From positions 844,669-908,668 of the forward strand of contig NZ_JAJEJQ010000003.1 of NCBI RefSeq assembly GCF_021390575.1: 64,000 bases of DNA. Direction: 5' to 3'. The translations under genes and the position numbers were made by a program. Below, piece by piece: positions 44,740-53,842 of the stretch. This stretch comes from Paraburkholderia adhaesiva. GTDB lineage: Bacteria; Pseudomonadota; Gammaproteobacteria; Burkholderiales; Burkholderiaceae. The notes beneath the pieces were generated by a model that made no database searches, had not been told where the DNA came from, and worked only from the letters and a program-made list of their open reading frames with translations. Numbering within the stretch: the first letter of the stretch is position 1; each line of letters opens with the position of its first letter.

Positions 44740-45167
44740 TGCGTTTGACAAGGTGGGCAGGATCTCGTCATACGCCCGTTGCGTGGACGTCCGTTTGCTC
44801 GATGGAACCGACATCTGCGCGTCGCAACGACAGAACGAGCGCATGACGCATGATGGCCGACTACTGCCGAATGTCAGTAGCGCGACACGGAGGTCACTCG
44901 ATTCTAGACAGTGAAACCCGGCAAACCCTTGCCAGGCTTGGCGGGCCGGGTGGGATTCGCATCCACGGTGTCCTTTCGGAAGCGAATGATGATTCCACGC
45001 GATCTTCGGGCATAACCTCGCAGTGCTCATACACGATCGGACACACGGAACCCGGTGGCAACACGTTCGCCCGGTGGCCACGCCGAACCGCCCCAGATAA
45101 CCGAACGCCGGTTGAAAACACGCTACACTAATTCACAACCGCAAACTCTTCGGACGAGGTGCCCCAT
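44740..45167. other. Intergenic region without a clear gene
   Basis: Just after tetR, a short forward frame (MARLLERNDAFDKVGRISSY, 44714 on) looks protein-like for about 45 residues, perhaps the start of a SnoaL-like protein, then loses character. I treat it as a possible truncated gene and do not call it. Confidence 0.35.
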
Positions 45168-45662
45168 ATGCGTGCTCTTGATGCATGGCGCTCAATCCGC
45201 CTCTTCTGCATCTTTCTTTGCATCTGCGTATGGCTCAGCGGCTGTGCGGGGCTGGGCGGCAAGGATCCCCTGCGGGTTAGCGTGGCAGGCATCGAGCCGC
45301 TAAAGGGCGAAGGACTGGAGATGCGCTTTAATGTCAAATTGCGCGTCCAGAATCCGAACGACTCTCCGGTCGAATATAGCGGCGTGTCACTGCAACTCGA
45401 TCTCAACGGTCAATCCTTCGCAAGCGGCGTTAGCGATCAAGGCGGTGTCGTGCCGCGATTCGGCGAAACCGTGGTCAATGTGCCGTTGACCGTTCCTGCA
45501 TTTTCCGCAGTGCGTCAGGCTTTCGCGATTGCCGGCGGCGCACAGGCAGGCAACGTCCCATACGTGATCCACGGGAAATTGGCAGGCGGCATCGGCGGCG
45601 GTACACGCTTCACCGACGAGGGCAAGCTGTCGCTGCCAACAAACAGCTTGATGGGCCAGTGA
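45168..45662 (+). CDS. LEA type 2 family lipoprotein
   Basis: A 164-residue protein with a lipoprotein signal peptide (lipobox LSGC, Cys about residue 27) and a water-stress/LEA14-type domain: RVSVAGIEPLKGEGLEMRF, KLRVQNPNDSPVEYSGVSLQ, and a C-terminal beta strand. Such domains resemble immunoglobulin folds and are common as small envelope lipoproteins. The ATG at 45168 follows CGAGG; a GTG three codons upstream is less likely. Confidence 0.87.
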   Translation: MRALDAWRSIRLFCIFLCICVWLSGCAGLGGKDPLRVSVAGIEPLKGEGLEMRFNVKLRVQNPNDSPVEYSGVSLQLDLNGQSFASGVSDQGGVVPRFGETVVNVPLTVPAFSAVRQAFAIAGGAQAGNVPYVIHGKLAGGIGGGTRFTDEGKLSLPTNSLMGQ

Positions 45663-45882
45663 CCGAACCTGATCAGCGGAGAAGTCGACCCCGGCCGCCC
45701 ACTTCGTGCGTGCCGAATGACCGAAACGAGGCGGTCTGTATCGCCTGCGTCCGGTGGGGTCCAGCTACATACCGAGGCCAAGTCGCCATCGGCGTACTGC
45801 CAGATTAACAGTGCTGGAGTTCAGAACGTCACGACGCCAATATGGTTCGAAGCAGCTCTCGTCATGCTCGCTGCCGAGCCGT
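45663..45882. other. Short intergenic region
   Basis: Two hundred twenty bases between the convergent LEA lipoprotein and AraC genes with no gene seen. Confidence 0.5.
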
Positions 45883-46896
45883 TCAGGGACCGCGACTGAC
45901 GAAACTATCGACGTTTGCCTTCACACGGCAACTTCGCCAGGCCGCTGGTGGCATGCCAAATTCGCGCTTGAATGCCCGATTGAACGCCGCCTCCGAATCG
46001 TAGCCGACCTGTTCCGCAACGGCAGCAACTGACTTGCCCTCGGCAAGCAGCTCTCTCGACGCGATCTGCAGGCGCCATCTCGCCAGATACTGCATGGGCG
46101 GCTGTCCCAGCAGCTCCGTGAACCGTTGCGCCAATGCCGAGCGCGAAAGTCCCACCGTTCGCGCGAGTTCATCGACCGTCCAGGCACGCGAAGGCTGAGC
46201 ATGAAGCACCGACAATGCACGCCCGACGAACCGGTCGCGCAATCCCGCCAGCCATCCTGTCCGTTCCTGCGGCAGCGCTTCAATACAACGCCGCACCGCT
46301 TCAACAAAGAGCAGTTCGGACAGCCTCGCAAGGACGATCGCGCCGCCCGCGCGCCATTGCGCGGCCTCGGTCGCCGCGAATTGAAGCGAATATTCGAGCC
46401 ACGCGGATTGAGGATCCTTTCGCATATCGATTTTGAAGAGCCTCGGCAGCGAGCACAGCAAAGGATTGTCGAAGATCTCGTCGCAGCCGAGAAAGCCGCA
46501 CACGACGCTCGTCCGTGCGCCGCCGCCTCCGTAGCACAGCCTCATCACCTGGCCTGGCGCTGTCTGCAACTGATCGGCCAGCAGGGGGCTGGCGCATGCG
46601 GGAGAGAGGTCCAAAGCGCTTCCCAGGATGTGCGCTTCGCCTCTTGGCACGACGAGCAGTTCGCCAGCATCGAGGTGAATGGTCGAGGCAGGATCGTCCG
46701 CCAGTCGCGCCGAACAACTGCCTTCGGTAACAAGATGGTATGAGATGACGTGTTCAGACTTCAGCAGGAAGGCGGCGCAGAGCGTTTCATCCGCCTGGCC
46801 GAACACACACCATGGCGTAGTGAACTCTCCGTTGAGGTACACGGCGCCACTTAACCGCACGACCCGAAGCACATCGGAAAGCGCATCCATTTCCAT
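45883..46896 (-). CDS. AraC family transcriptional regulator (cupin_6 type)
   Basis: A 337-residue regulator. The N-terminal cupin_6 domain has SEHVISYHLVTEGSCSARL and LLVVPRGEAHILGS. The C-terminal DNA-binding domain has VDELARTVGLSRSALAQRFT and VAAVAEQVGYDSEAAFNRAF. The GEAHxLGS motif is diagnostic of this subgroup. The ATG at 46896 (or 46890) is preferred over an upstream frame. The target may be the divergent GFA-family gene 161 bases away. Confidence 0.88.
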   Translation of the reverse strand: MEMDALSDVLRVVRLSGAVYLNGEFTTPWCVFGQADETLCAAFLLKSEHVISYHLVTEGSCSARLADDPASTIHLDAGELLVVPRGEAHILGSALDLSPACASPLLADQLQTAPGQVMRLCYGGGGARTSVVCGFLGCDEIFDNPLLCSLPRLFKIDMRKDPQSAWLEYSLQFAATEAAQWRAGGAIVLARLSELLFVEAVRRCIEALPQERTGWLAGLRDRFVGRALSVLHAQPSRAWTVDELARTVGLSRSALAQRFTELLGQPPMQYLARWRLQIASRELLAEGKSVAAVAEQVGYDSEAAFNRAFKREFGMPPAAWRSCRVKANVDSFVSRGP

Positions 46897-47057
46897 GCCC
46901 GTCAACTCCGGCGTCCTGGACAAGAAATCTGGACGCCTGGTCAATCCGTGATATGACTGACGCGGAGATACTAGCACCCACCACATTCAACTACAACGTA
47001 CAGTACATGCGAAAGCGGATGTGGAAGAGTCAATGCGAGTCATGGAGGCGATGCGTC

Positions 47058-47492
47058 ATGAGCAACGAAACTATTTACTCCGGCAGCTGCTTTTGCGGCG
47101 CGGTCCAATTCACAGTCAGCGGTGAGCCGGCCGGAATGGGTTATTGTCATTGTGATTCATGTCGAAGCTGGTCGGCCGGCCCCGTCAACGCCTTCACGTT
47201 ATGGCATCCGGACGCGGTACAGATCACGCAAGGTGCGGACAATATCGGCACTTACAACAAAACGCCCCACAGCTACCGCAAGTGGTGCAGAACGTGTGGC
47301 GGTCACCTCTTCACTGAACACCCAGGCATGGGGCTCATCGACGTGTACGCGGCAGTTATGCCGGACTTTCCGTACCAAGCGGGCATCCATGTCCATTATC
47401 AGGAGACGAGGCTGAAAATGACGGACGGACTCACCAAAATGAAGGACCTCCCCCGTGAAATGGGCGGGTCGGGAATCACGATAGCCGAATGA
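47058..47492 (+). CDS. GFA family protein (zinc-binding, glutathione-dependent formaldehyde-activating-like)
   Basis: A 144-residue protein with the complete GFA cysteine pattern: GSCFCGAVQF, YCHCDSCRSWSAGP and WCRTCGGHLF, which bind two zinc ions. Despite the family name, most members have no proven formaldehyde activity. The start at 47058 follows GGAGGCG. It is divergent from the AraC regulator and may be its target. Confidence 0.87.
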   Translation: MSNETIYSGSCFCGAVQFTVSGEPAGMGYCHCDSCRSWSAGPVNAFTLWHPDAVQITQGADNIGTYNKTPHSYRKWCRTCGGHLFTEHPGMGLIDVYAAVMPDFPYQAGIHVHYQETRLKMTDGLTKMKDLPREMGGSGITIAE

Positions 47493-47985
47493 GACATTCG
47501 GGTCCTCGACCGCCACAATGCCCGGTCGCCGGCCAACACCCTCGTCACCGTTCTCGCTTCATTCAATCAGGGCTTGCCTGGCTTCCTTGACAGCCGCGAT
47601 CGTTTTGGCGACCACACGCCGGCGTTCCCGCGCGAGCATCTCGAAGTCGTGGTCGCGCGCAAGTTATGCCCTGAGCTCGCGCCGACGACATCCGAATACG
47701 GACCAACCGTTTGGTCTGCATCGTAAATGACCGACGTAGCAGATTGCCTCCGCCAGGGGGCAAGAGGACACGCCTGCGGCAACCGGACTTTCGCTCGAAT
47801 AGCGTTCGGCAAAAGACGACAGGTTCTGCCGCTCGTGTCGCAACAGGATCCCACTGCGGTCGTCAATTAAGCCTCTGAACATGGTGGCATGGTCGAGGCG
47901 TAAATACCGCGGTCGATCCGCGCTGGAATCCAACGGCAGTCGTCGCCACACGCTACCGACCGAACCGGGCTCTTCGGAGCACACC
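47493..47985. other. Gene-poor stretch with a possible minus-strand remnant
   Basis: No intact gene. On the minus strand a frame ending near 47562 reads LARDHDFEMLARERRRVVAK followed by TIAAVKEARQALIE and a stop. It looks like the tail of a helical protein, with no start. The family is not recognised. Confidence 0.35.
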
Positions 47986-48156
47986 ATGTATGCATACCTT
48001 CGCATTTTCGGAACCACCATGTTTGCGTACCTTCTCAACAAGCTGCGCAGCGTGCTTGAACGATCTGAACACAGTCGTCGCGATACCTACCTCGCGTCGT
48101 CGGTCGATCTTTGCGAGCTTGAACGCCGCATGCGCTCATTCGAAACGCACGGCTGA
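47986..48156 (+). CDS. DUF3563 small protein
   Basis: A 56-residue protein of the DUF3563 family, common in Burkholderiaceae: the C-terminal half DTYLASSVDLCELERRMRSFE is the family signature. The ATG at 47986 follows CGGAG at 6 bases. A second in-frame ATG at 48019 is possible. Function is unknown. Confidence 0.75.
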   Translation: MYAYLRIFGTTMFAYLLNKLRSVLERSEHSRRDTYLASSVDLCELERRMRSFETHG

Positions 48157-48527
48157 TGCCGCCTTTTTGCCAGGATTCTGCGTGCTCTGGCATTCACCAC
48201 ATTCGTCCTGGCCGACGTTTCATGGCGGTCGTGGACTGGAACCGTCGGCGGCGAAAACCTGGATCATGCGCCGTTGAGATTGCGCGGGTTTCGCCGCCGA
48301 CGGTCCGACCTCTTCGCCATTAAATGAAATCACTTGTGCGACCAACGAAGAGGTATAGCTATCGCAGTCATACCATCGACGCTCTGTTCATACCGGCGGT
48401 GACTATTCCGAATTTCGTGCGAGCAATAAAGTGTCCGAGAAACTACACGGGCGAATATCGGTATTGGAATTGCGATTCAAGTGAGTTCAGCCATAATCCA
48501 GAAAACGTCGCCGGAGTTCACCCACTC
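48157..48527. other. Intergenic region
   Basis: About 370 bases with no gene seen. It holds the leader of the small lipoprotein gene, with CCGGAG at 48511-48516. Confidence 0.4.
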
Positions 48528-48770
48528 ATGAAGCCCCGTTGCCTGGCAGCAGTTCTCGTCGTTCTCGCTATCGGCTGCACAACGACTCCGGCGAACAATC
48601 AGCCGGCGGGCGAGTCGAATGTCTACATCCTGCACGCTCCCTACGGCGCACAGTCCACTGGCTCCACGACAAGACCACCGAGACTCACTGTCGGCACCAG
48701 CTACTCCGACACGCAACTTATTCTGCCGTGGTTCCTCAATGACCTGATCGACTTCGTGAACTATCGCTAG
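48528..48770 (+). CDS. Small putative lipoprotein
   Basis: An 80-residue protein with a lipoprotein signal peptide (MKPRCLAAVLVVLAIGC, lipobox AIGC, Cys17). The rest is short, Ser/Thr/Pro rich, ending in ILPWFLNDLIDFVNYR. The frame continues upstream to 48324 but the ATG at 48528 begins a proper signal peptide. No family is recognised. Confidence 0.6.
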   Translation: MKPRCLAAVLVVLAIGCTTTPANNQPAGESNVYILHAPYGAQSTGSTTRPPRLTVGTSYSDTQLILPWFLNDLIDFVNYR

Positions 48771-48933
48771 TCACACAACGACGAGTTGCGGCGTGACTGG
48801 GAGCAACCCCGGACGTTCTCGTTTCGCGACTGGCAAAGCAAACAGCTTAAGTGCCGATCAGACGTCGTCGGTCATGCGATCACCCGCAGCCTGGCGACAT
48901 CGACGGATAGCTCATGAGACGAGTGCTCAAAGC
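48771..48933. other. Short intergenic region
   Basis: The gap between convergent genes. I see nothing supported in it. Confidence 0.4.
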
Positions 48934-49575
48934 CTAAATGAGGTAACGCAGTCCAACGACCAGTTGAAAACCCCCGAACAGCGCGATGGCGAGGGCCGAC
49001 AGGCGCGCGACACCATGCATCAGCGACTCAGGCATCTTTCTGCGCAGCGAGGCCGTGACGCCGCTCAAGCACAGCCACCATGCCGCAGAACCGGCAAACA
49101 CGCCGCCAACCATAGACAACACCGTTAACCACCCTGCCCCCTCCTGCGCTGTTTGCCCGGCGGACAGCGGCCCAAGCGCCGCAAAAACCGCGATGAACGA
49201 GAGGATCGTCATCGGGTTGGACAGCGTTAGACCGAACGTCGTCAGGAATTCACGCAGCAACGTTGTGCGCGGTATTGCTGGCAGATCCGTCTGCGAAGTC
49301 GGCGCCTCGCGTGCGATGCTCCAGGCCAGCCAGATGAGAAACGCCCCGCCGCCGGTCTTCAGGACAATACTCAGCCACGGCAGGGCCGTCGCGATCCCTA
49401 CGATACCGATCGCACCGAGCAATCCATAAATCGCGTCGGCGCAGGCCGCACCCATGCCTGTCGCAAAGCCCGAACGGAAACCACGACTCAGGCTGCGCTG
49501 GATGCAAAGCATGCCAATGGGGCCGACTGGGGCAGCGATGGAAAGCCCGATCATCACCGACTTGATAAACAGCAT
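48934..49575 (-). CDS. LysE family translocator (amino-acid exporter)
   Basis: A 213-residue membrane protein with six hydrophobic segments and the LysE/RhtB signatures MIGLSIAAPVGPIGMLCIQR and GFATGMGAACADAIYGLLGA. It should export an amino acid or a related compound. The ATG at 49575 follows GGGGAAAGGAAA. It is divergent from an Lrp/AsnC regulator, the usual arrangement for LysE exporters. Confidence 0.92.
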   Translation of the reverse strand: MLFIKSVMIGLSIAAPVGPIGMLCIQRSLSRGFRSGFATGMGAACADAIYGLLGAIGIVGIATALPWLSIVLKTGGGAFLIWLAWSIAREAPTSQTDLPAIPRTTLLREFLTTFGLTLSNPMTILSFIAVFAALGPLSAGQTAQEGAGWLTVLSMVGGVFAGSAAWWLCLSGVTASLRRKMPESLMHGVARLSALAIALFGGFQLVVGLRYLI

Positions 49576-49648
49576 TTTCCTTTCCCCTACGTTACGCACT
49601 TTTTGAAGTGGCATAGTAGGCCATACACGGTTTCCGTAGAAGGCATTA

Positions 49649-49678
49649 TTTAAGGTAAATTGGCGAATCGACCTTAAA
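49649..49678. promoter_or_regulatory. Inverted repeat between lysE and lrp, candidate Lrp-family site
   Basis: TTTAAGGT (49649-49656) and ACCTTAAA (49671-49678) are perfect 8-bp arms with a 14-base spacer, in the 116-base gap between the divergent genes and just upstream of the lrp start at 49692. An autoregulatory site for the Lrp-like protein is the simplest reading. Confidence 0.6.
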
Positions 49679-49691
49679 ATTTACTTCCACC

Positions 49692-50138
49692 ATGGACGAA
49701 TTAGACTGGAAGTTGCTTTCGCTCTTGCAGGACAACGCCCGCATGACCTATACGGAGCTCGCTCGCCAGATTCATTTGTCGGTGCCGGCAGCGACGGAAC
49801 GTGTGAAGCGTCTCGAAGATGCCGGAATCATCGAGGGGTACGTGGCAAAGGTGAACGCAGTTGCGGCGGGGTACGCGGTGAGTGCGCTGATCGCTATCAC
49901 CGTGCCGCAGCCGGCGAAAGTGAAGTTTCTGAAATTGCTCGATACGATTCCCCAGATACTCGAATGCCATCACGTGACCGGGGCGGACTCTTACATCATA
50001 CGATTAGTGGCAGTGAGTATGGCGAGCCTGGAACGGTTGATCGAGCAGATCAACCTGTATGGCGAAACCCGCACGTCAATCGTAATGTCGACACCGCTGC
50101 CTCCTCGCGCGTTGAAACAGCCACCTGCCAGTAAATAA
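49692..50138 (+). CDS. Lrp/AsnC family transcriptional regulator
   Basis: A 148-residue regulator: helix-turn-helix LDWKLLSLLQDNARMTYTEL and SVPAATERVKRLEDAGIIEG, then an RAM effector domain (ITVPQPAKVKFLKLLDTIPQ, CHHVTGADSYIIRL). It senses an amino acid and probably controls the divergent lysE exporter and itself. Confidence 0.93.
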   Translation: MDELDWKLLSLLQDNARMTYTELARQIHLSVPAATERVKRLEDAGIIEGYVAKVNAVAAGYAVSALIAITVPQPAKVKFLKLLDTIPQILECHHVTGADSYIIRLVAVSMASLERLIEQINLYGETRTSIVMSTPLPPRALKQPPASK

Positions 50139-50474
50139 CGCGAGCCAGATGAAGTACCTGCTTTACCTTGAAACGAATCTTTCCTGCAGTGCTACGCGCA
50201 ACACCAGGTTTGTTCGAGTTGCCCCTGTGAGGTCGTGGCCAATTCACCCTGTCGGCTAGTAGCGCGAAGCCTCCCCCTGCAACACCCATTGCCATTCCGG
50301 CCCAGATAGCGTGTGCGAGACGCGCCCTGGAAGCCGGGTGACTTCATTTTCTGTGAATAAATTCCGGCTTCACAGTTGCGCGACCTCAATATTTACCTCT
50401 GCCCGCCGTTAGCCTGTATGCACACTGTAATCAAGCCGTGGCCCAACGAAATACAGTCTGACCCTCATTAAGAC
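50139..50474. other. Intergenic region upstream of the Aer-like receptor
   Basis: About 330 bases without a gene on either strand. It presumably contains the promoter of the receptor gene. I see no clear regulator site. Confidence 0.4.
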
Positions 50475-52037
50475 ATGCGAACTAATTTACCTGTAACGCA
50501 GCACGAGTACGACTTCCCGCGTGACGCGACGCTCATGTCGACCACGGATACGCAAAGCAATATCACCTACGCGAACGCAGCATTTGTCCAGGTCAGCGGG
50601 TTCGACAACCATGAAATCCTCGGCCAACCCCACAATCTGGTTCGGCACCCGGATATGCCGCCGCAAGCATTTGCGGATATGTGGTCAACCCTAAAGGCGG
50701 GTCGTTCGTGGACGGCCCTCGTAAAAAACCGGCGCAAGAACGGTGACCACTACTGGGTACGGGCGAATGCCGCTCCGATCATTCGCAATGAGCGATTGAC
50801 GGGATACCTGTCGGTGCGAACCAAGCCCGAGCGCAACGAGATCGAAGCCGCCGAGCGCCTCTATCGAGCGTTCCGCGAGGACAAAGCCGGCCAGCGAAAA
50901 TTTCATCAAGGCCTGATCGTTCGCACTGGATTGTTGGCGTGGACATCGTTATTGCAGACCATGCCGGTTCGGTGGCGAATTCGCTCGGCGCTAATGGTGT
51001 CGTTTGTGCCAACCCTTCTGCTTGCACGTATGCTGGATCTGTCCGGCTGGATGCTCGGCGGCTTCGCGGCCGTGGGTGCGGTATTCGCCCTGCTCACTTC
51101 TTTCTGGCTCGAAAGACAGATCTCCAGTCCACTGCAGGTTGTACTGAAACAGGCGCTCGCCGTTGCGGCCGGCCAACCCGGCCAAAACGTCCACTTGAAC
51201 CGCGTCGACGAGATCGGAATGATCCTGCGTGCGGTCAATCAGTCGGGCCTCAATCTGCGCTCGCTCGTAGACGACGTGAGCGAACAGCTTGGCGGACTCC
51301 GGCAGTCCAGCAGCGACATCGTAGCGGGCAACAACGACCTCAATGACCGTAGCGTGCATTCGGCGGCGAGCCTGGAGCAGACCGCAGCCTCGATGGAAGA
51401 GATGACGGCTACGGTCAAAAACAACGCGGACACCGCGCTGCAAGCGAGCGCGCTCGCCGGGCAGACAAGCGATGCGGCATCCGAGGGTGATACGGCAGTC
51501 GGCAAGGTCGTGGAAACGATGAAGGAGATTACCGACGCCAGCAAGAAAATCAGCGAGATCACCAGCGTGATCGAAAGCATCGCTTTTCAGACGAACATCC
51601 TCGCATTGAATGCGGCGGTCGAGGCCGCACGTGCCGGGGAACAGGGGCGTGGATTCGCGGTTGTGGCGGGTGAAGTCCGAGCGCTCGCGCAGCGCAGCTC
51701 GACGGCAGCAAGAGAGATCACGGCGCTGATTAACGACAGTGTTGCGAGAACGGCCACTGGCGGTGAGCTGGTCAACAAGGCCGGCGATTCGATGCGAAAC
51801 ATCATGAGCCGGGTCGCACGGGTCACTGACCTCATCAATGAAATCAGTTCCGCGACGAGGGAACAGTCCGAGGGAATTGCGCAGGTCAATGTTGCTGTGA
51901 CGCAGCTCGACCAGATGACCCAGCAGAATGCCGGACTGGCTCAGGAATCCGCCACGGCCGCAAGCAGCCTTGAAGTCAGGACGCGCAAATTGACCGATGC
52001 GGTCGGCGTGTTCCAGAGCAGTGCGGACATCGCGTAA
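50475..52037 (+). CDS. PAS-domain chemoreceptor (Aer-like methyl-accepting chemotaxis protein)
   Basis: A 520-residue receptor. Residues about 10-120 form a PAS domain like that of the redox sensor Aer (ITYANAAFVQVSGFDNHEIL, LVRHPDMPPQAFADMWSTLK, KNGDHYWVRANAAPI). Two close membrane segments follow (about residues 172-215), then HAMP and the signalling hairpin with AFQTNILALNAAVEAARAGE. There is no large periplasmic domain. It probably senses cell energy or redox state through FAD. It stands alone, without che genes. Confidence 0.93.
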   Translation: MRTNLPVTQHEYDFPRDATLMSTTDTQSNITYANAAFVQVSGFDNHEILGQPHNLVRHPDMPPQAFADMWSTLKAGRSWTALVKNRRKNGDHYWVRANAAPIIRNERLTGYLSVRTKPERNEIEAAERLYRAFREDKAGQRKFHQGLIVRTGLLAWTSLLQTMPVRWRIRSALMVSFVPTLLLARMLDLSGWMLGGFAAVGAVFALLTSFWLERQISSPLQVVLKQALAVAAGQPGQNVHLNRVDEIGMILRAVNQSGLNLRSLVDDVSEQLGGLRQSSSDIVAGNNDLNDRSVHSAASLEQTAASMEEMTATVKNNADTALQASALAGQTSDAASEGDTAVGKVVETMKEITDASKKISEITSVIESIAFQTNILALNAAVEAARAGEQGRGFAVVAGEVRALAQRSSTAAREITALINDSVARTATGGELVNKAGDSMRNIMSRVARVTDLINEISSATREQSEGIAQVNVAVTQLDQMTQQNAGLAQESATAASSLEVRTRKLTDAVGVFQSSADIA

Positions 52038-52039
52038 GG

Positions 52040-52191
52040 GGTGTCCTGAGTACTGCGGACACGTCGGGGTTGATCGCAGCGACGGGCATGAGCAAACGAT
52101 GCCCGTCGCAATTGACGCGCCGATGAATCAACCCCGCCTTGTACCAGCCGTTGATCGTGAGTGGTCCGACTTGCGCCCTCATACGGATCAA
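52040..52191 (-). pseudogene. Short peptide remnant, perhaps of a recombinase or HTH protein
   Basis: The minus strand reads AQVGPLTINGWYKAGLIHRR then VNCDGHRLLMPV, reminiscent of the helix-turn-helix and following loop of recombinase-associated proteins (IxxWYKAGLIxxxxxNDxGxRLY). It has no credible start, and the frame runs into the end of the chemoreceptor gene. Confidence 0.3.
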
Positions 52192-52218
52192 TAGCTTGCG
52201 GTCGTGCGTTGTTTAGAC

Positions 52219-52257
52219 TTTGTCCCGCTCAGTTGATGGAGTGGGACAAAAAATTTT
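52219..52257 (+). terminator. Strong hairpin with T-run, probable intrinsic terminator
   Basis: TTTGTCCCGCTC (52219-52230), loop AGTTGATG, GAGTGGGACAAA (52239-52250) form a 12-bp stem with one G-T pair, followed by AAATTTTT. It lies about 180 bases past the chemoreceptor stop. The flanking A and T runs could let it work in both directions. Confidence 0.6.
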
Positions 52258-52489
52258 TGCTCGCACCACATGCTGCCCGGCGAAGTTACGCGAGTTTATT
52301 CTCGATGACGACCGGTGAACCGCCGTCCGGGACGATCACGGGCGGGCTAATACCCATGCCACCAAGTGAGCGCCTGACTTGACACATTGCGCCGCGCAAA
52401 CGTTTTCGTGTTAAGTGTAAGAAATAAGTTGTTTACTGCGTCGTCCTTAGCGCTCATTATTTCCGGATCAAGCAATAAAAAATACGAGA
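52258..52489. other. Intergenic region
   Basis: No gene seen; one possible short forward frame from 52238 (MEWDKKFLLAPHAARRS) has no family likeness and overlaps the terminator. Confidence 0.35.
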
Positions 52490-52732
52490 ATGGCAATATT
52501 CGGGGTGGTGTCGTTCGGCGCTATCGTTGTGGCAATTTTTGTGGGTTCGGAAAATCCGACACTGAAGGCTCGCCTACACAGAGCGATTGCACGACGGCAA
52601 GCAAGGCATGGTCAGGGAAGCGCAGACTCCCTGAATAGTAGTCACAGCGCTCGCGCGCTTGAGGAAGAGGCGGCCCTGGCGATCGAAGTCGAACGGGAGC
52701 GCCACGAGCCTTACCCGCGTGAGTGGGAATAA
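52490..52732 (+). CDS. Small membrane protein of unknown function
   Basis: An 80-residue protein with one N-terminal membrane segment (MAIFGVVSFGAIVVAIFVG) and a basic then acidic cytosolic tail (KARLHRAIARRQARHG, LEEEAALAIEVERERHE). No family is recognised, and the ribosome-binding site is poor (ACGAGA). It could be real or chance. It stands alone in the gap before the mhp genes. Confidence 0.45.
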   Translation: MAIFGVVSFGAIVVAIFVGSENPTLKARLHRAIARRQARHGQGSADSLNSSHSARALEEEAALAIEVERERHEPYPREWE

Positions 52733-52880
52733 GGTGCTGCAACTTTGGCTTCATACCGCGATCGACGGATTGGCACACACCGTCGTTAATTTCGGCCGCT
52801 GAGTTGTAGCAACTGTCGCCCCGACTCCGGACTGGTTGCCGCGAACTGCGGCAGTCACATAATCGAAGCGCCGCGCCAGC

Positions 52881-53744
52881 TCAGTGTTGCAGGAAGTCCA
52901 GCACCATGCGATTAAATGCGTCCGCATGCTCCCACTGCGCCCAGTGGCCGCAACGGTTGAATACGTGCAGCTGCGCGTTCTGCATTCCCGCGAGCAGTCG
53001 CAGACCCGTATCCATCGGCACGAAACGATCGTCGCGGCCCCAGATCACGAGCGTCGGCGCGGCGATTTCGCCCAGGCGCGGACCGTAGTCGGTGAACTGC
53101 TTCGGATTCGCCGCGAGGCTCTTCACGAAGTTCTCCAGGTGATCGCGACGTGCGAGCATGTTGTCGAGGCGCGCCTGCATCAGTGCGTCGGTGAGCGCGC
53201 TCGCATCGTAGACGAACACATTCATCATGCGCTTGAGGTTCTCGATGGTCGGCTCGCGATAGAGACCCTGAAGCAGCTTGATGCCTTCGGTCGGCATCGG
53301 TGCGAAATTGCTCGGACCGGCCGTGCCGCCACCCATCAGCACGAGCTTGCCGACGCGTTGCGGGTTCGCGAGCGCGAACGCCACGGCGCTGTGGCCGCCC
53401 ATCGAATTGCCGAGGATATGCACGCGCTCGATGCCGAGCACGTCGAGCAGGCCGTTTAGCGTGCGGCCGTTGAGTTCGGAGCGCGATCCGGTGCAGACGA
53501 TCGGATCGCTCTTGCTCCAGCCGAGGCAATCCATGAGGATCACGCGATAACCGGCCGCGACGAGCGGCTCGACGTTGCGGTTAAAGTTCGCCCAGCCGCT
53601 CGCGCCCGGACCCGAACCGTGCAGCATCACGACCGTTTCGGCGCCCGCACCCACGTCGTTGTAGTGAATCTGTACGTCCTGATCGTCCACCTTTACGCGG
53701 GCGAACTTGCTCGTCGACGCTTCCGTGATTGCCTGTGCAGTCAT
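52881..53744 (-). CDS. mhpC: 2-hydroxy-6-oxonona-2,4-dienedioate hydrolase
   Basis: A 287-residue alpha/beta-hydrolase, the length of E. coli MhpC (288). The catalytic triad is Ser in ILGNSMGGHSAVA, Asp in VIWGRDDRFVP and His in NRCGHWAQWEHADAFN. MLHGSGPGASGWANF is the oxyanion-hole region of meta-cleavage hydrolases. It cleaves the ring-fission product of 2,3-dihydroxyphenylpropionate (or dihydroxycinnamate) to 2-hydroxypenta-2,4-dienoate and succinate (or fumarate). It is the last gene of the hca-mhp locus, 98 bases after mhpE. AAGAGGAAGG precedes the ATG at 53744. Confidence 0.9.
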   Translation of the reverse strand: MTAQAITEASTSKFARVKVDDQDVQIHYNDVGAGAETVVMLHGSGPGASGWANFNRNVEPLVAAGYRVILMDCLGWSKSDPIVCTGSRSELNGRTLNGLLDVLGIERVHILGNSMGGHSAVAFALANPQRVGKLVLMGGGTAGPSNFAPMPTEGIKLLQGLYREPTIENLKRMMNVFVYDASALTDALMQARLDNMLARRDHLENFVKSLAANPKQFTDYGPRLGEIAAPTLVIWGRDDRFVPMDTGLRLLAGMQNAQLHVFNRCGHWAQWEHADAFNRMVLDFLQH

Positions 53745-53842
53745 GATGACCTTCCTCTTTAAAACCTGGTTAATCGCCGGGGAGGAACCATCGGCTCCTC
53801 CCGCCATTCAGATCGCGAAGACCGTGCGCGGTGCCGCTGTAT

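Noticed and set aside
44714..44914. Possible small gene directly after tetR
   Set aside because: Protein-like for about 45 residues only and then loses character; no homologous motif can be named.
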